Source: Emticicia fluvialis (GTDB taxonomy: Bacteria > Bacteroidota > Bacteroidia > Cytophagales > Spirosomataceae). Taken from it: a stretch of DNA of 64,000 bases. This document shows, piece by piece, positions 1-8,246 of this stretch. The notes beneath the pieces were generated by a model. The model was given only the letters and a program-made list of their open reading frames with translations, was not told where the DNA came from and made no database searches. The number at the start of each line of letters is the position of its first letter. Within the stretch, counting starts at the first letter, position 1. Location: contig NZ_JANUSD010000004.1 in the NCBI RefSeq assembly GCF_024793945.1, forward strand, positions 1-64,000, in the 5' to 3' direction. A program made the translations under genes and the position numbers.

Positions 1-90
1 AATGCCAAGGTAAAGGCTTTCAGAAGCCAATTCAGAGGTGTGAAAAACATCCCATTCTTTTTATATAGACTTACCCAAATCTATGCTTAG
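1..90 (+). CDS. C-terminal end of a DDE transposase (ISAon1/ISL3-like), cut by the window edge
   Basis: Reading frame 1 is open from the first base to a TAG at 88-90 and gives 29 residues beginning NAKVKAFRSQFRG and ending in a Phe-Phe-Leu-Tyr-Arg stretch. This matches my memory of the conserved tail of ISAon1-type DDE transposases common in Bacteroidota. The catalytic part lies to the left of the window, so intactness cannot be judged. The element's right end should fall between 91 and about 125, just before the stop codon of the next gene, but I cannot define the inverted repeat without the left end. The family call rests on a short peptide. Confidence 0.55.
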   Translation, partial: NAKVKAFRSQFRGVKNIPFFLYRLTQIYA

Positions 91-123
91 ATATAACTAC
101 CCCACAGGTTTTAGCCTTGATCC

Positions 124-867
124 CTATTCTGCTTTTGTAGTTTTTTTAACAAAAATCCACTGATAAATATCTGAGAATAAATCGGGCTGAAAGCCCAGCC
201 CCAGGCTATAATACAGCCCATTGTAGTTGTTTTGAATGTTTCTTGAAACAAGCGCATACCGGTACCCGGCCTGAACTGATATACCCACCCAACGTGTGGC
301 TTTCCATTTGGCATATAAACCAGTCTGAACCGGCATGAAAAAATCTTTCCGGTTCCATATCTGTATCTCCGTAAACAAATTTGTACCTTGATTTTTGGTA
401 GCGCCTATGCCAACTTCAACCGGCATACTTACTCTCCACCGCTTGTTTTCGATAAAGTTTTTCCAGTACATCAGGCTGAAAAAGTATAGGTCTGTTTTGG
501 TGTAGTAGTCGAGATTAACTCTTCTGGAAGCTGTTCGGCGAAAATCCAGCAGGCGTAGATAAGAGTTGAAATTGAGCCAGTAATAACCAACTGTAACCTG
601 ATTTCTTTTTTTTCCGAATATAATTCCGGAATTAACACCCCATATATTTACCCGCTGCTGTTTGATAATTGAGTTGCGGGCGTCCCAGTTAAGCGCAAAT
701 CCCACACTTTTTCTTGGGGCTTCGGTTGGCTTAACAAGTACCGAATCAGGTAATTCAAGAGTACTTTGGGCAAAAGATTCAGCCATTGGCAACCAGACAG
801 GAATAACAATCATCATGATGCAATTCCTTATAATTCGGCTATTTTTTATGGCAAGGCTGAAGCACAT
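124..867 (-). CDS. Secreted or outer-membrane protein of unknown function
   Basis: A 247-residue protein with an N-terminal hydrophobic export signal (about residues 10-34, cleavage probably after Ser-Phe-Ala). The rest is rich in alternating aromatic and polar strands with many Tyr and Trp and no long hydrophobic helix, as expected for a small outer-membrane beta barrel. I do not recognise a family. Met18 or Met19 could be the real start, as the signal peptide would still be complete. Its 3' end lies within about 35 bases of the transposase stop, so an insertion may have altered its tail or its downstream terminator. Confidence 0.6.
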   Translation of the reverse strand: MCFSLAIKNSRIIRNCIMMIVIPVWLPMAESFAQSTLELPDSVLVKPTEAPRKSVGFALNWDARNSIIKQQRVNIWGVNSGIIFGKKRNQVTVGYYWLNFNSYLRLLDFRRTASRRVNLDYYTKTDLYFFSLMYWKNFIENKRWRVSMPVEVGIGATKNQGTNLFTEIQIWNRKDFFMPVQTGLYAKWKATRWVGISVQAGYRYALVSRNIQNNYNGLYYSLGLGFQPDLFSDIYQWIFVKKTTKAE

Positions 868-901
868 CTATTCACATTACGTACACTTTATATGGCTGTC
901 T

Positions 902-1414
902 TTACTGTCTCGATTTTTTCTTTACATCTTCTTTTTTGTCGATGTAAGCCTTATACTGTTCGGGCGTAAGTATTTTCTCTAACTCTTTGTTCTGTTTTTC
1001 GTCAAGTGCAGCCATTTTGGCTTTGGCATCTATTATTTGCTGCGGGGTGGGTTTGGTTTGCCCAAAATCTTTTTTTATCCGCTCATACATATCCTTTCTC
1101 TGATAAGCATAGTCTTCATTCAGCGACGATACCAGAACTTCCTGCTCTTCTGTTAATTTCAGCTTTTTTACCATCCATTTGGTTTCTTCTTTGGCCACTT
1201 CGTCAGGGTCAAGCGGAGCCTTAGGTTTGGGATTATCAAAATCATTGCCGAATCTGCTAAATCCGCCACCATATCCCGAGTTTCGTCCGTACCCCGGATA
1301 ATACTGTGCTTCAGCATAAGAAGCAGAGAACAATAAAAAAACAACCAGAAAGAGAGCGAAATTTATGGTTTTTGAAGCGCTAGACATCATAGAATAAGGT
1401 TTTAAAGAATACAA
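902..1414 (-). CDS. Small periplasmic Spy/CpxP-like helical protein
   Basis: 170 residues: a signal peptide (hydrophobic core about 18-33, ending Ala-Glu-Ala-Gln), a Gly/Tyr-rich linker, then a charged helical region. That region contains LTEEQEVLVSSL and ILTPEQYKAY, the LTxEQ-type repeats of Spy/CpxP-like periplasmic proteins. The family binds unfolded or stressed envelope proteins. This member is known only by the motif, so a chaperone role is inference. Met9 or Met10 is an alternative start. It lies 34 bases upstream of the neighbouring envelope gene on the same strand, so the two may be co-transcribed. Confidence 0.6.
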   Translation of the reverse strand: MYSLKPYSMMSSASKTINFALFLVVFLLFSASYAEAQYYPGYGRNSGYGGGFSRFGNDFDNPKPKAPLDPDEVAKEETKWMVKKLKLTEEQEVLVSSLNEDYAYQRKDMYERIKKDFGQTKPTPQQIIDAKAKMAALDEKQNKELEKILTPEQYKAYIDKKEDVKKKSRQ

Positions 1415-1579
1415 AATTAAGAGTTTTTAGTAAAACGCAATCTTTAGCCACCGTATTTTATAACAATTGTCCTTTATAAGCTGGTAGTATGTGCAACCTC
1501 AGCAGGCAATTGGTACGTCTATCTTGATGCTACGATTGTTGTGTTTTTTAAAATCCGTACAACCTTATAAGCATAAGGC

Positions 1580-2092
1580 ATGAAATATCCTCTATTTACA
1601 ACGTTATGTCTTTTGATTTTTTTTTATAAATCTGCCACGGCACAGTTTTCAACCAGAAAAAGCGCATCGAATGCTTTTTATATAGAGGCCCTCGGCATGG
1701 GCGGCTATGGGTCAATTAATTATGAGCGTTTACTTTTCAATAAAAAGCAATGGCATGTGGGTGTAAGGCTTGGGGCCGGCACTTACCGCCTCAGAGATTT
1801 TGAAACTAATCTGAATCCTGATATCACCATCCCCTTGGCTTTTAATGCCTATTATGGTTATGTGCATCACTTTGAGATAGGTTTGGGCCAGACAATTACA
1901 AGTATTGTTAAGGCCAGCCCTGTGAATTTTAAAGTGATGAGAGAGAATTCTGTCAGTTCTAATTTTAATATCGGATACCGCTATCAGAAAAACGCCGGAG
2001 GCCTCGTTTTCAGGGTTAACTATAACCCGATAATTTCAAGAGACAGACTTTTCAAAAACTGGTATGGCGTATCTTTTGGTTATGCTTTCTGA
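1580..2092 (+). CDS. Small outer-membrane beta-barrel protein
   Basis: 170 residues with a signal peptide (core about 4-18, cleavage after Ala-Thr-Ala-Gln). Short amphipathic strands follow, and the protein ends in aromatic residues (Tyr-Ala-Phe), the usual C-terminal signature of outer-membrane barrels. Size and glycine/aromatic pattern suggest an eight-stranded barrel, but I recognise no named family. It lies 17 bases before the phosphodiesterase lipoprotein gene on the same strand and probably shares its transcript. Confidence 0.6.
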   Translation: MKYPLFTTLCLLIFFYKSATAQFSTRKSASNAFYIEALGMGGYGSINYERLLFNKKQWHVGVRLGAGTYRLRDFETNLNPDITIPLAFNAYYGYVHHFEIGLGQTITSIVKASPVNFKVMRENSVSSNFNIGYRYQKNAGGLVFRVNYNPIISRDRLFKNWYGVSFGYAF

Positions 2093-2109
2093 CACCCAAA
2101 CTTAAGGTT

Positions 2110-3054
2110 ATGAAGAAAATCTGCACAATGCTGTTCATGCTGAACCTTGTTTCATGTAAGGACGACCACGTTATTTTTGAAATTGACAACCTGAACCGTG
2201 ACATGATTACGGTTTTAGGCCACGGAGGCATGGGGATTGGGTCTACTTATCCAATGAATACCTTTGAGTCAATAATTAACTGTATAAATCTGGGGAGTGA
2301 CGGTTCTGAAATAGATGTGCAAATGACAAGCGACGGAGTATTGGTGGCTTTTCATGATTTTGACTTATCGGTAAAGACTAATCTGCAAGGGGTTGTTAAT
2401 GCCCATACCTGGGAAGAACTCAGGAATGGATACTATAATGAAACGCCGTATATGAGGTATGCACTGGTGTCGCTCGACCAGATTTTTAGTAACATTGAAA
2501 ACGTAGAAAATTATAAATTTACATTTGACTGCAAGTTGTACAGAGAAACAACAGCCGATGATGCCTATTTTGCCAGGTTTGCTGATGCCATTATTGCCAT
2601 TGCCGAAAAGTATGGGTTGCAGCGCAGAATTTGTATTGAGTCGAACGATAAGAACTTTCTTGGTATTATACAGCAGAGGGCTGTCCGCTACAAGCTGTTT
2701 ATTTATCCTGACGATTTTAATGAAGGGCTGGCTATTGCCAAATCAATGGAGTTGTATGGTATAACGGTTTCTACCAATCAGATTTCGGCCGAAGACGTGA
2801 AAGTGGCGCATGAGGCAGGTGTAAGAGTAGCGGTGTGGGATGCCCGGAGCGAACAAGAAAACCGGGATGCAGTGCAGAAGAACCCGGATTTTATTCAGAC
2901 TGACAACGTAAAGTATCTGGTGAATTTGCTCGGCCCGACAATTGACCTGGCACTGGAAAGAAAAGCCGCCAGACAAGACTCATTACTTAACAGAAAAAAA
3001 CTGACACCGGCAGATACTTCAAGCCAGATTATCAGCATGCAGCCCATTCTTTAG
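2110..3054 (+). CDS. Lipoprotein glycerophosphodiester phosphodiesterase-family protein
   Basis: 314 residues. A short signal ends in a lipobox-like stretch with Cys16, so the protein is probably lipid-anchored. The GDPD TIM-barrel fold follows: GHGGMG with His38, the Glu of NTFES, the metal-binding pair in SEIDV (Glu67 and Asp69) and the second catalytic His in AFHD (His82). The family hydrolyses glycerophosphodiesters to glycerol-3-phosphate and an alcohol using a divalent metal. The usual AHRG motif reads GHGG here, a variant seen in part of the family, so the substrate may differ. The last four bases overlap the convergent LytTR regulator gene. Confidence 0.8.
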   Translation: MKKICTMLFMLNLVSCKDDHVIFEIDNLNRDMITVLGHGGMGIGSTYPMNTFESIINCINLGSDGSEIDVQMTSDGVLVAFHDFDLSVKTNLQGVVNAHTWEELRNGYYNETPYMRYALVSLDQIFSNIENVENYKFTFDCKLYRETTADDAYFARFADAIIAIAEKYGLQRRICIESNDKNFLGIIQQRAVRYKLFIYPDDFNEGLAIAKSMELYGITVSTNQISAEDVKVAHEAGVRVAVWDARSEQENRDAVQKNPDFIQTDNVKYLVNLLGPTIDLALERKAARQDSLLNRKKLTPADTSSQIISMQPIL

Positions 3055-3797
3055 CCTGCTTTTTTTTCTATAAACTCCTTAAAGGCTTTTCGGTAGGTAT
3101 CACTAATAGGCAGAAAGCTACGGGCAGGGCTGCCTGTCTGGTATAAAACGGGTAGAATCTGCACTTTTTCTTTTTCTATGGCCTCAATGGCATCAAAAGA
3201 CACAATATATGAATTATGAATACGAATAAACTGGTCGGCCGGTAATTGGCTCTCAAACGATTTCAGCGTTTGAAGCGGTACAATTCGTTTGTCTTTCGTA
3301 TAAATAATTATATAGTCTTTAAGACCTTCTACATACACAATTTCGCTTAGTTTTATTTTTACCAGTTTGGTTCTGTCTTTAACAAAAATAAACTGCCGGG
3401 TAGTGGGTGTATTGTCCGGCACGGTAAGTCTGGCGGTTTGCAGCCGGTTTTCGGCTTTTTCAATTGCCTGCAAAAATCTTTCAAAGGTTACGGGTTTCAG
3501 CAAGTAATCCATTACATCAAGCTCATAACCTTCCAGCGCATACTCCGGATACGCCGTCGTGAGTATTATCAACGGTTTTACAGGTAGTACTTTCAAAAGG
3601 CTTATGCCGGTCAGCTCCGGCATCTGAATATCAGAAATCAGTAAATCAATGGTATTACCTCTCAAAAAAGCAAGCGCTTCCAGAGGGCTGGCAAAAGACT
3701 GCACTAGCTCCAGGTAAGAAATTTTTTGTACATATTGCTCCAGCAAGTGCCGGGCAAGGGGTTCGTCTTCTACTATTATGCACCTAATTGTCATCAC
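3051..3797 (-). CDS. LytTR-family response regulator
   Basis: 248 residues. Residues 1-120 form a receiver domain with the acidic pair Glu10/Asp11, phospho-acceptor Asp56 in ISDIQMPE, Thr81 and Lys101 in LLKP. Residues about 132-240 form a LytTR DNA-binding domain (RTKLVKIKLSEIVYVE, then FIRIHNSYIV). Its start codon overlaps the stop of the upstream sensor kinase gene by four bases, so the two are translationally coupled. Genes controlled by such pairs in Bacteroidota are usually unknown, and nothing here names the target. Confidence 0.93.
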   Translation of the reverse strand: MMTIRCIIVEDEPLARHLLEQYVQKISYLELVQSFASPLEALAFLRGNTIDLLISDIQMPELTGISLLKVLPVKPLIILTTAYPEYALEGYELDVMDYLLKPVTFERFLQAIEKAENRLQTARLTVPDNTPTTRQFIFVKDRTKLVKIKLSEIVYVEGLKDYIIIYTKDKRIVPLQTLKSFESQLPADQFIRIHNSYIVSFDAIEAIEKEKVQILPVLYQTGSPARSFLPISDTYRKAFKEFIEKKAG

Positions 3798-4840
3798 AAA
3801 TCAATCTTTAGCTGAATACTATGCATTTTGTTTTTATTTTCAACACTTAGCTTATGCTTGCCCGGGTAACTCAACTCAAGGCGCCTTCTCAGATTCTGCA
3901 GGCCAATGCCAGAACTCTCCTTTATTGTATTAATGGAATGCAGCCTGCTGTTTTCAACGGTATAAATGCAGGTATTCCCTTCAATTTGTAATAATACTTT
4001 TACCCATGAGCTCGGGTCGTTGCCGTTTACGCCATGTTTAAAAGCATTTTCAAGGAAAGTAATCAATACCAAAGGTACAATCATAACCTGGCTTGTGTTG
4101 CCTTCAACAATAAAATCAATAGGTATCTGCTGGTTTAGCCTGAGTTTTTCAAGGCTGATATAGTTTTCTATATATTCTATTTCTTTGGTGAGCGGCACCT
4201 GTGCATGGTTGGAGTCATACAACATATACCGCATCATTTTTGATAATTTAGCTATAACCTCAGTTGTATTAGGCGAATTTGAAAAAGCCAGTGAATAAAG
4301 ATTATTAAGCGTGTTGAACAAGAAGTGAGGGTTGATCTGTGCTTTTAAAAACCTTAATTCGGTAACCAGTTTTTCATTTTCTACCTCTTTTTTCTGGCCT
4401 TCCAGTTTAAACCAGTCTTCCAGAAACTTAAGCATACCAACAAAAATAACTATGAATATGGCGCTGATAAAACTCTTTACAAAAAACTTTGAGCTATTGA
4501 CTACCTCAATTCTGCGGATGTCGCCGCTATCGGCATAAATTTCTCGTTTAATGTAAATCAGAAAAATATGCAGAAATATAAACGGAATAATAAACTCAAT
4601 GATATAACGCCAGAAGTTTTTATGTTTCAGAAACCGCGGCAAAAAGTAAAAGTAATTCATATAACTGGCTGCAGCAATAACCGACACATGCGCTATGGCA
4701 TCGGCCAGCAGGCGCAGATAACTCCCTTGTTCGTCGTCCTGAAAACTGATCTGGTAAAAGAAAAATGAGAAATAAGCACACCAAAAAGCCAGATGGACTA
4801 TCAGGATTCGATGACGTTGTACAAAAGACTGAAAGGGCAT
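3794..4840 (-). CDS. LytS-type sensor histidine kinase
   Basis: 348 residues. Four predicted membrane helices lie in the first 140 residues (about 14-31, 48-66, 78-97 and 122-139), followed by a coiled linker. The His_kinase domain has the phospho-acceptor His172 in QINPHFLFN. A GHKL ATPase domain follows, with its N-box in FLENAFKHG (Asn265) and a glycine box near GIGLQNLRRR. There is no extracytoplasmic sensor domain, so the signal is probably sensed in or near the membrane. It forms an operon with the LytTR regulator downstream. I could not identify a good promoter in the gap above it. Confidence 0.92.
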   Translation of the reverse strand: MPFQSFVQRHRILIVHLAFWCAYFSFFFYQISFQDDEQGSYLRLLADAIAHVSVIAAASYMNYFYFLPRFLKHKNFWRYIIEFIIPFIFLHIFLIYIKREIYADSGDIRRIEVVNSSKFFVKSFISAIFIVIFVGMLKFLEDWFKLEGQKKEVENEKLVTELRFLKAQINPHFLFNTLNNLYSLAFSNSPNTTEVIAKLSKMMRYMLYDSNHAQVPLTKEIEYIENYISLEKLRLNQQIPIDFIVEGNTSQVMIVPLVLITFLENAFKHGVNGNDPSSWVKVLLQIEGNTCIYTVENSRLHSINTIKESSGIGLQNLRRRLELSYPGKHKLSVENKNKMHSIQLKIDL

Positions 4841-5123
4841 GTTATTTTGCTAAAATTTAAACGAAATAAATGCTTATTCATTAATTATCAAACGCAATTG
4901 CCTGCTTTAGCGCATCCTTTTATATAGTTGAGCCACAATAAACGACCTACTGTAAAAAAAACTCGATAAAATTGCTCACTTGTCGACCAAATCTGCCCAA
5001 TGGTATAATATGTGTTTGAACATACACTTAATGTTATTTTTTTTGTCCCAGAGTTAAGAGTAAATCAACTTTCAAAAAAATTAAATAGTTATTAAAACTT
5101 AATTCAGTTGAAACCTGTTTAAG
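4841..5123. other. AT-rich intergenic region without recognised genes
   Basis: This stretch separates the histidine kinase start from the candidate small RNA. It should hold the kinase promoter on the minus strand, but I found no clean CAAAnnTA (reverse of TAnnTTTG). No open frame longer than chance and no convincing hairpin was seen. Confidence 0.4.
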
Positions 5124-5284
5124 TATTTTTGCGTCTTTATAAGAAATCAGATGGCGTGGGCCAACTGAGTGTGATACTTTTTAATGAGATTTTCCGTGTC
5201 TTTTTCTTAAAAACAGGATAAAGATTTTTAATATAAAATTAGGTTAATAAAAAGGCTTGTTGCTTTGCGACAAGCTTCTTTTTT
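5124..5284 (+). ncRNA. Candidate structured small RNA (possibly 6S-like) with its own promoter and terminator
   Basis: A TATTTTTG box (5124-5131) fits the Bacteroidota -7 consensus TAnnTTTG, although no good -33 element is present. Shortly after, TTTATA and AAATC (5136-5148) can pair with GATTT and TATAAA (5223-5237) to form a closing stem around an approximately 75-base, largely open interior holding small internal helices. A strong rho-independent terminator follows at 5255-5284. No open frame covers the segment. A closing stem, large bubble and about 100 bases are the general plan of 6S RNA, including the 6S-Flavo class, but I cannot confirm membership by eye. Confidence 0.4.
5255..5284 (+). 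terminator. Rho-independent terminator after the candidate small RNA
   Basis: A nine-pair stem, GCTTGTTGC with GCGACAAGC, encloses a TTT loop and is followed by a T-rich run. No protein gene lies upstream on this strand, which is why a non-coding transcript is proposed. Confidence 0.75.
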
Positions 5285-5293
5285 GTAATTTTG
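5264..5293 (+). promoter_or_regulatory. Bacteroidota-type promoter for the dienelactone hydrolase gene
   Basis: TTTG (5264-5267), an 18-base spacer and TAATTTTG (5286-5293) match the TTTG/TAnnTTTG consensus. The -33 box lies in the loop of the preceding terminator, so the end of one transcript and the start of the next share DNA. The start codon is about 100 bases downstream. Confidence 0.55.
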
Positions 5294-5396
5294 ATTACAG
5301 TGCTATTGACTTTCTTCCACACGTACCGAATCCGATTGTGATTCAGTTTTTACTTCAGATTGACTTTATTCAATTCAAAAATTAAACAAAACTTTT

Positions 5397-6254
5397 ATGA
5401 ATCAGGAGATTATTAATTTGTTTGATGAATACACCCACAAGCCCCTTAGCCGTGAGGTTTTTATGAAGCGCCTGGCAAAACTGACTGGCAGCACTGCCGC
5501 GGCTTTGGCCGTATTGCCATTGCTGGAGGTAAACTATGGACACGCTGCCACCGTGAGTGAAAATGAAGAAGATTTAATAATTGAAAATATTACCTACACC
5601 GGCGAAGATGCCACTATGAGGGGTTATATGGCAAAACCTAAAGCAACCAATAGTAAGCTAGGTGCCGTGGTGGTTATTCATGAAAACAGAGGGTTAAATC
5701 CGCACATAAAAGATGTGGCCCGGCGTGTAGCCAAAGCCGGTTACCTGGCAATGGCTATTGATGCTTTGTCGCCTTTTGGGGGTACTCCGCCCAACGAAGA
5801 TGAGGCACGGGCATTGTTTGCAAAATTAGATAATCAGAAAAATATTAGTAATTTTTTAAAAGGGCTGGAGTACCTGCGTGCAAGACCAGAAAGCATCGGG
5901 AAAGTTGCTTGTGTAGGTTTTTGCTGGGGTGGCGGATTAGCCAATCAACTGGCTGTGCACGACCCAAAGCTGAATGCCGCGGTTGCCTATTACGGCAGGC
6001 AGGCTGATGCCGCCGATGTACCTAAAATTAAAGCCAGACTACAGTTGCATTATGGTGGATTGGATGAAAGAGTGAATGCCGGAATACCTGCCTACGAAAC
6101 TGCTCTGAAAGCAGCGGGTACCCAATATGAGCTTTACGTATATGAAGGGGCGAATCATGCCTTTAATAATGATACCGCACCTACGCGGTATAGCCCCGAA
6201 GCTGCGAAACTTGCCTGGGAACGAACGCTGAGACTATTTAAAGAGACCTTGTAA
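5397..6254 (+). CDS. Dienelactone hydrolase family protein (YghX-like)
   Basis: 285 residues. An N-terminal helical segment with a hydrophobic Ala-rich stretch (about 30-50) resembles an atypical export signal. The alpha/beta-hydrolase domain has a catalytic triad of Cys176 in GFCWGGG, Asp223 in GGLDERV and His254 in GANHAF. Cys in place of Ser is the dienelactone-hydrolase signature. The family hydrolyses cyclic esters, but the natural substrate of this branch is not known. It has its own promoter and converges on the lacI-type gene, with 9 bases between the stop codons. A link to inositol catabolism is not supported beyond position. Confidence 0.85.
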   Translation: MNQEIINLFDEYTHKPLSREVFMKRLAKLTGSTAAALAVLPLLEVNYGHAATVSENEEDLIIENITYTGEDATMRGYMAKPKATNSKLGAVVVIHENRGLNPHIKDVARRVAKAGYLAMAIDALSPFGGTPPNEDEARALFAKLDNQKNISNFLKGLEYLRARPESIGKVACVGFCWGGGLANQLAVHDPKLNAAVAYYGRQADAADVPKIKARLQLHYGGLDERVNAGIPAYETALKAAGTQYELYVYEGANHAFNNDTAPTRYSPEAAKLAWERTLRLFKETL

Positions 6255-6263
6255 TGAAATGCC

Positions 6264-7307
6264 TTACAGGGTTTTGAGCGAAGATTCGCGGATAAGTAAT
6301 TCAGGGGGGAGTATGATTTTTTCAAATCTTGCTTCCCCATCTTTTTCTACGTTTTGTGTATTCAGAAAAAGTTGGGCGGCTTCTCTGCCAATTTCGAAGC
6401 TTGGCTGCGAAATAGTGGTGAGCGAAGGCGTAATATAGGCAGAGGAAGGGTCGTTATCAAAACCAACCACGGCGATATCACCGGGAATTTGTAACCCTGC
6501 GGAGCGGATAACCGAGATGGCGCCAATAGCCGCACGGTCGTTTACGGCAAAGATGCCGTCAGGCCGATTGGGGTTGTCTAATAGCGTTTTTGTAGGAAAA
6601 ATGGCCCGGTCTGACAGAAAACCTGCCGTTTGTATCAGGTCTTCATCAATGGGTATGTTATGGTTTTTTAGGGCGTCAAGATAACCGGCAAGTCTTTTCT
6701 CTGAAACCGAGGTGCCACTTGGGCCTTTCAGATGGGCAATTCTTTTACAACCCATTTTTATCAGGTGCTCAACTGCAATGTAGGCGCCTTTGTAATCGTC
6801 AATCACAACACGGCTCGACTTAAAACCCTCGTAGTCGCGGTCTATAAAAATCAGACTTTTGTTGGCATTTATGATTTTGTCGAAATGCCCGTAAAAGCCC
6901 AAGTTATAGGTCTCCTGGCTCACAGACAGAAAAATGGCATCTACCCGGCTTGCCAGCAACTGCTCAACATTCTGGGCTTCAATTTCATGGCTTTCCTGCG
7001 ATATAAAAATACTGATGCTATATCCCAGCGGTTGTAATACAGACTGAAGCCCCTCAATAACTGAGGCTTCAAGGTTACTATATTTAAGCGAGGGGATAAT
7101 TACACCTAAGGAGTAGGTCTTTTTGTTGAGAAGGCTTAGCGAAACCTGATTCCGCTGATAATTCATTTTTTTTGCGTATTCCTGAATGGTTTTACGCGTT
7201 TCAATATTGATGGCGTCGTGGTCATTCAGCGCCCTCGACACGGTCGAGGGCGAACATTTGAATTTTCTGGCAATATCTTTAATGGTAATTTGAGACTGTC
7301 CACTCAT
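6264..7307 (-). CDS. LacI-family transcriptional regulator of the inositol operon
   Basis: 347 residues: an N-terminal helix-turn-helix (about 6-28, ITIKDIARKFKCSPSTVSRA) with the LacI hinge, then a periplasmic-binding-protein-like sensor domain. It is the last gene of the inositol operon. Its ATG overlaps the iolE stop in an ATGA, so translation is coupled. Paired AAACGTTT-centred sites upstream of iolB have the CG-centred symmetry typical of LacI operators and are the likely targets, giving feedback control. Known inositol regulators in other phyla are DeoR-type (Bacillus IolR) or RpiR-type (Salmonella). The effector, probably a pathway intermediate, is unknown. Confidence 0.92.
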   Translation of the reverse strand: MSGQSQITIKDIARKFKCSPSTVSRALNDHDAINIETRKTIQEYAKKMNYQRNQVSLSLLNKKTYSLGVIIPSLKYSNLEASVIEGLQSVLQPLGYSISIFISQESHEIEAQNVEQLLASRVDAIFLSVSQETYNLGFYGHFDKIINANKSLIFIDRDYEGFKSSRVVIDDYKGAYIAVEHLIKMGCKRIAHLKGPSGTSVSEKRLAGYLDALKNHNIPIDEDLIQTAGFLSDRAIFPTKTLLDNPNRPDGIFAVNDRAAIGAISVIRSAGLQIPGDIAVVGFDNDPSSAYITPSLTTISQPSFEIGREAAQLFLNTQNVEKDGEARFEKIILPPELLIRESSLKTL

Positions 7308-8203
7308 ATACCGAGGTTCTTTTTTATGTAATTTCTTGCAATCAGGGCATACTCTAAAGGATTGGCCTTGGCAGGGTCTTGTTCAGCCTCTACTATTGCC
7401 CAGCCTTTATAGTTATTCTCTTGCAAGATAGAGAATATTGCCGGAAAATTAATACATCCTTCAATATCTCCCGGCACAGTGAACACACCGTTTTTAACAG
7501 CCGTCAGAAAACTCCACTTTTCATCATGAACCTGCTGTAATACTTTTGGGCGGATGTCTTTCAGGTGCACGTGGCCTACACGACCAATATACTTCTTCAG
7601 TGCTGTAACGGGGTCTTCACCTGCAAAGTAAAAGTGTCCGCAATCATAATTCAGATGCACGTAGTCAGGATTGGTATTTTCAAGAAATTTATCTGTTTCA
7701 TCAATTGTCTGAATAATAGTACCCATGTGATGATGAAAAGATAGCTTAAAGCCTCTGTCTGATGCTATCTTGCCCAGCTCGTTCATATTTTCGCCGTATT
7801 TTTTCCAGTCGGCTGCCGAATGGAGCATGCCTTTACCTTCAAAAACAGGCACATTTTTACCCTGGCAGCTATTGCCTGTTTCTCCACCACCTACAATGGT
7901 GCAACCCATTGCTGCTAGAAAATCAAGCAGTTTATTGAATTCAACCACGTTTTCCTGTAACGATCTGGTGGTGAGTTCATAACTGAACCACTGGTTGGCA
8001 ATCTGCAGATTACGCAGATTCAGCGCTTTTTTAAGCACTTCTGTATCGCGCGGGTATTTATTGCCGACTTCGCAGCCCTCAAAGCCTGCAAGGGCCATTT
8101 CGCTGATACACTGTTCAAATGTATTTTCTGCGCCCAACTCAGGCAAATCGTCGTTGGTCCAGTTAATGGGGGCTACTCCTAATTTTATGTTACTGTTACT
8201 CAT
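7304..8203 (-). CDS. iolE: Myo-inosose-2 dehydratase
   Basis: 299 residues, the usual IolE length, with the xylose-isomerase-like TIM-barrel fold. Recognisable family features are the start KLGVAPINWTNDDLPELG, the GCEVGNKYP segment, the FHHHMGTIIQ metal-site region and HVHLKDIRP. It dehydrates 2-keto-myo-inositol to 3D-trihydroxycyclohexane-1,2-dione, the substrate of IolD, whose gene lies 43 bases upstream on the same strand. It overlaps the regulator gene by four bases. Pathway context makes the assignment strong. Confidence 0.95.
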   Translation of the reverse strand: MSNSNIKLGVAPINWTNDDLPELGAENTFEQCISEMALAGFEGCEVGNKYPRDTEVLKKALNLRNLQIANQWFSYELTTRSLQENVVEFNKLLDFLAAMGCTIVGGGETGNSCQGKNVPVFEGKGMLHSAADWKKYGENMNELGKIASDRGFKLSFHHHMGTIIQTIDETDKFLENTNPDYVHLNYDCGHFYFAGEDPVTALKKYIGRVGHVHLKDIRPKVLQQVHDEKWSFLTAVKNGVFTVPGDIEGCINFPAIFSILQENNYKGWAIVEAEQDPAKANPLEYALIARNYIKKNLGI

Positions 8204-8246
8204 TGCCTTTACAGATTATTACGTTGAGCTGCAACGTTTAATGGTT

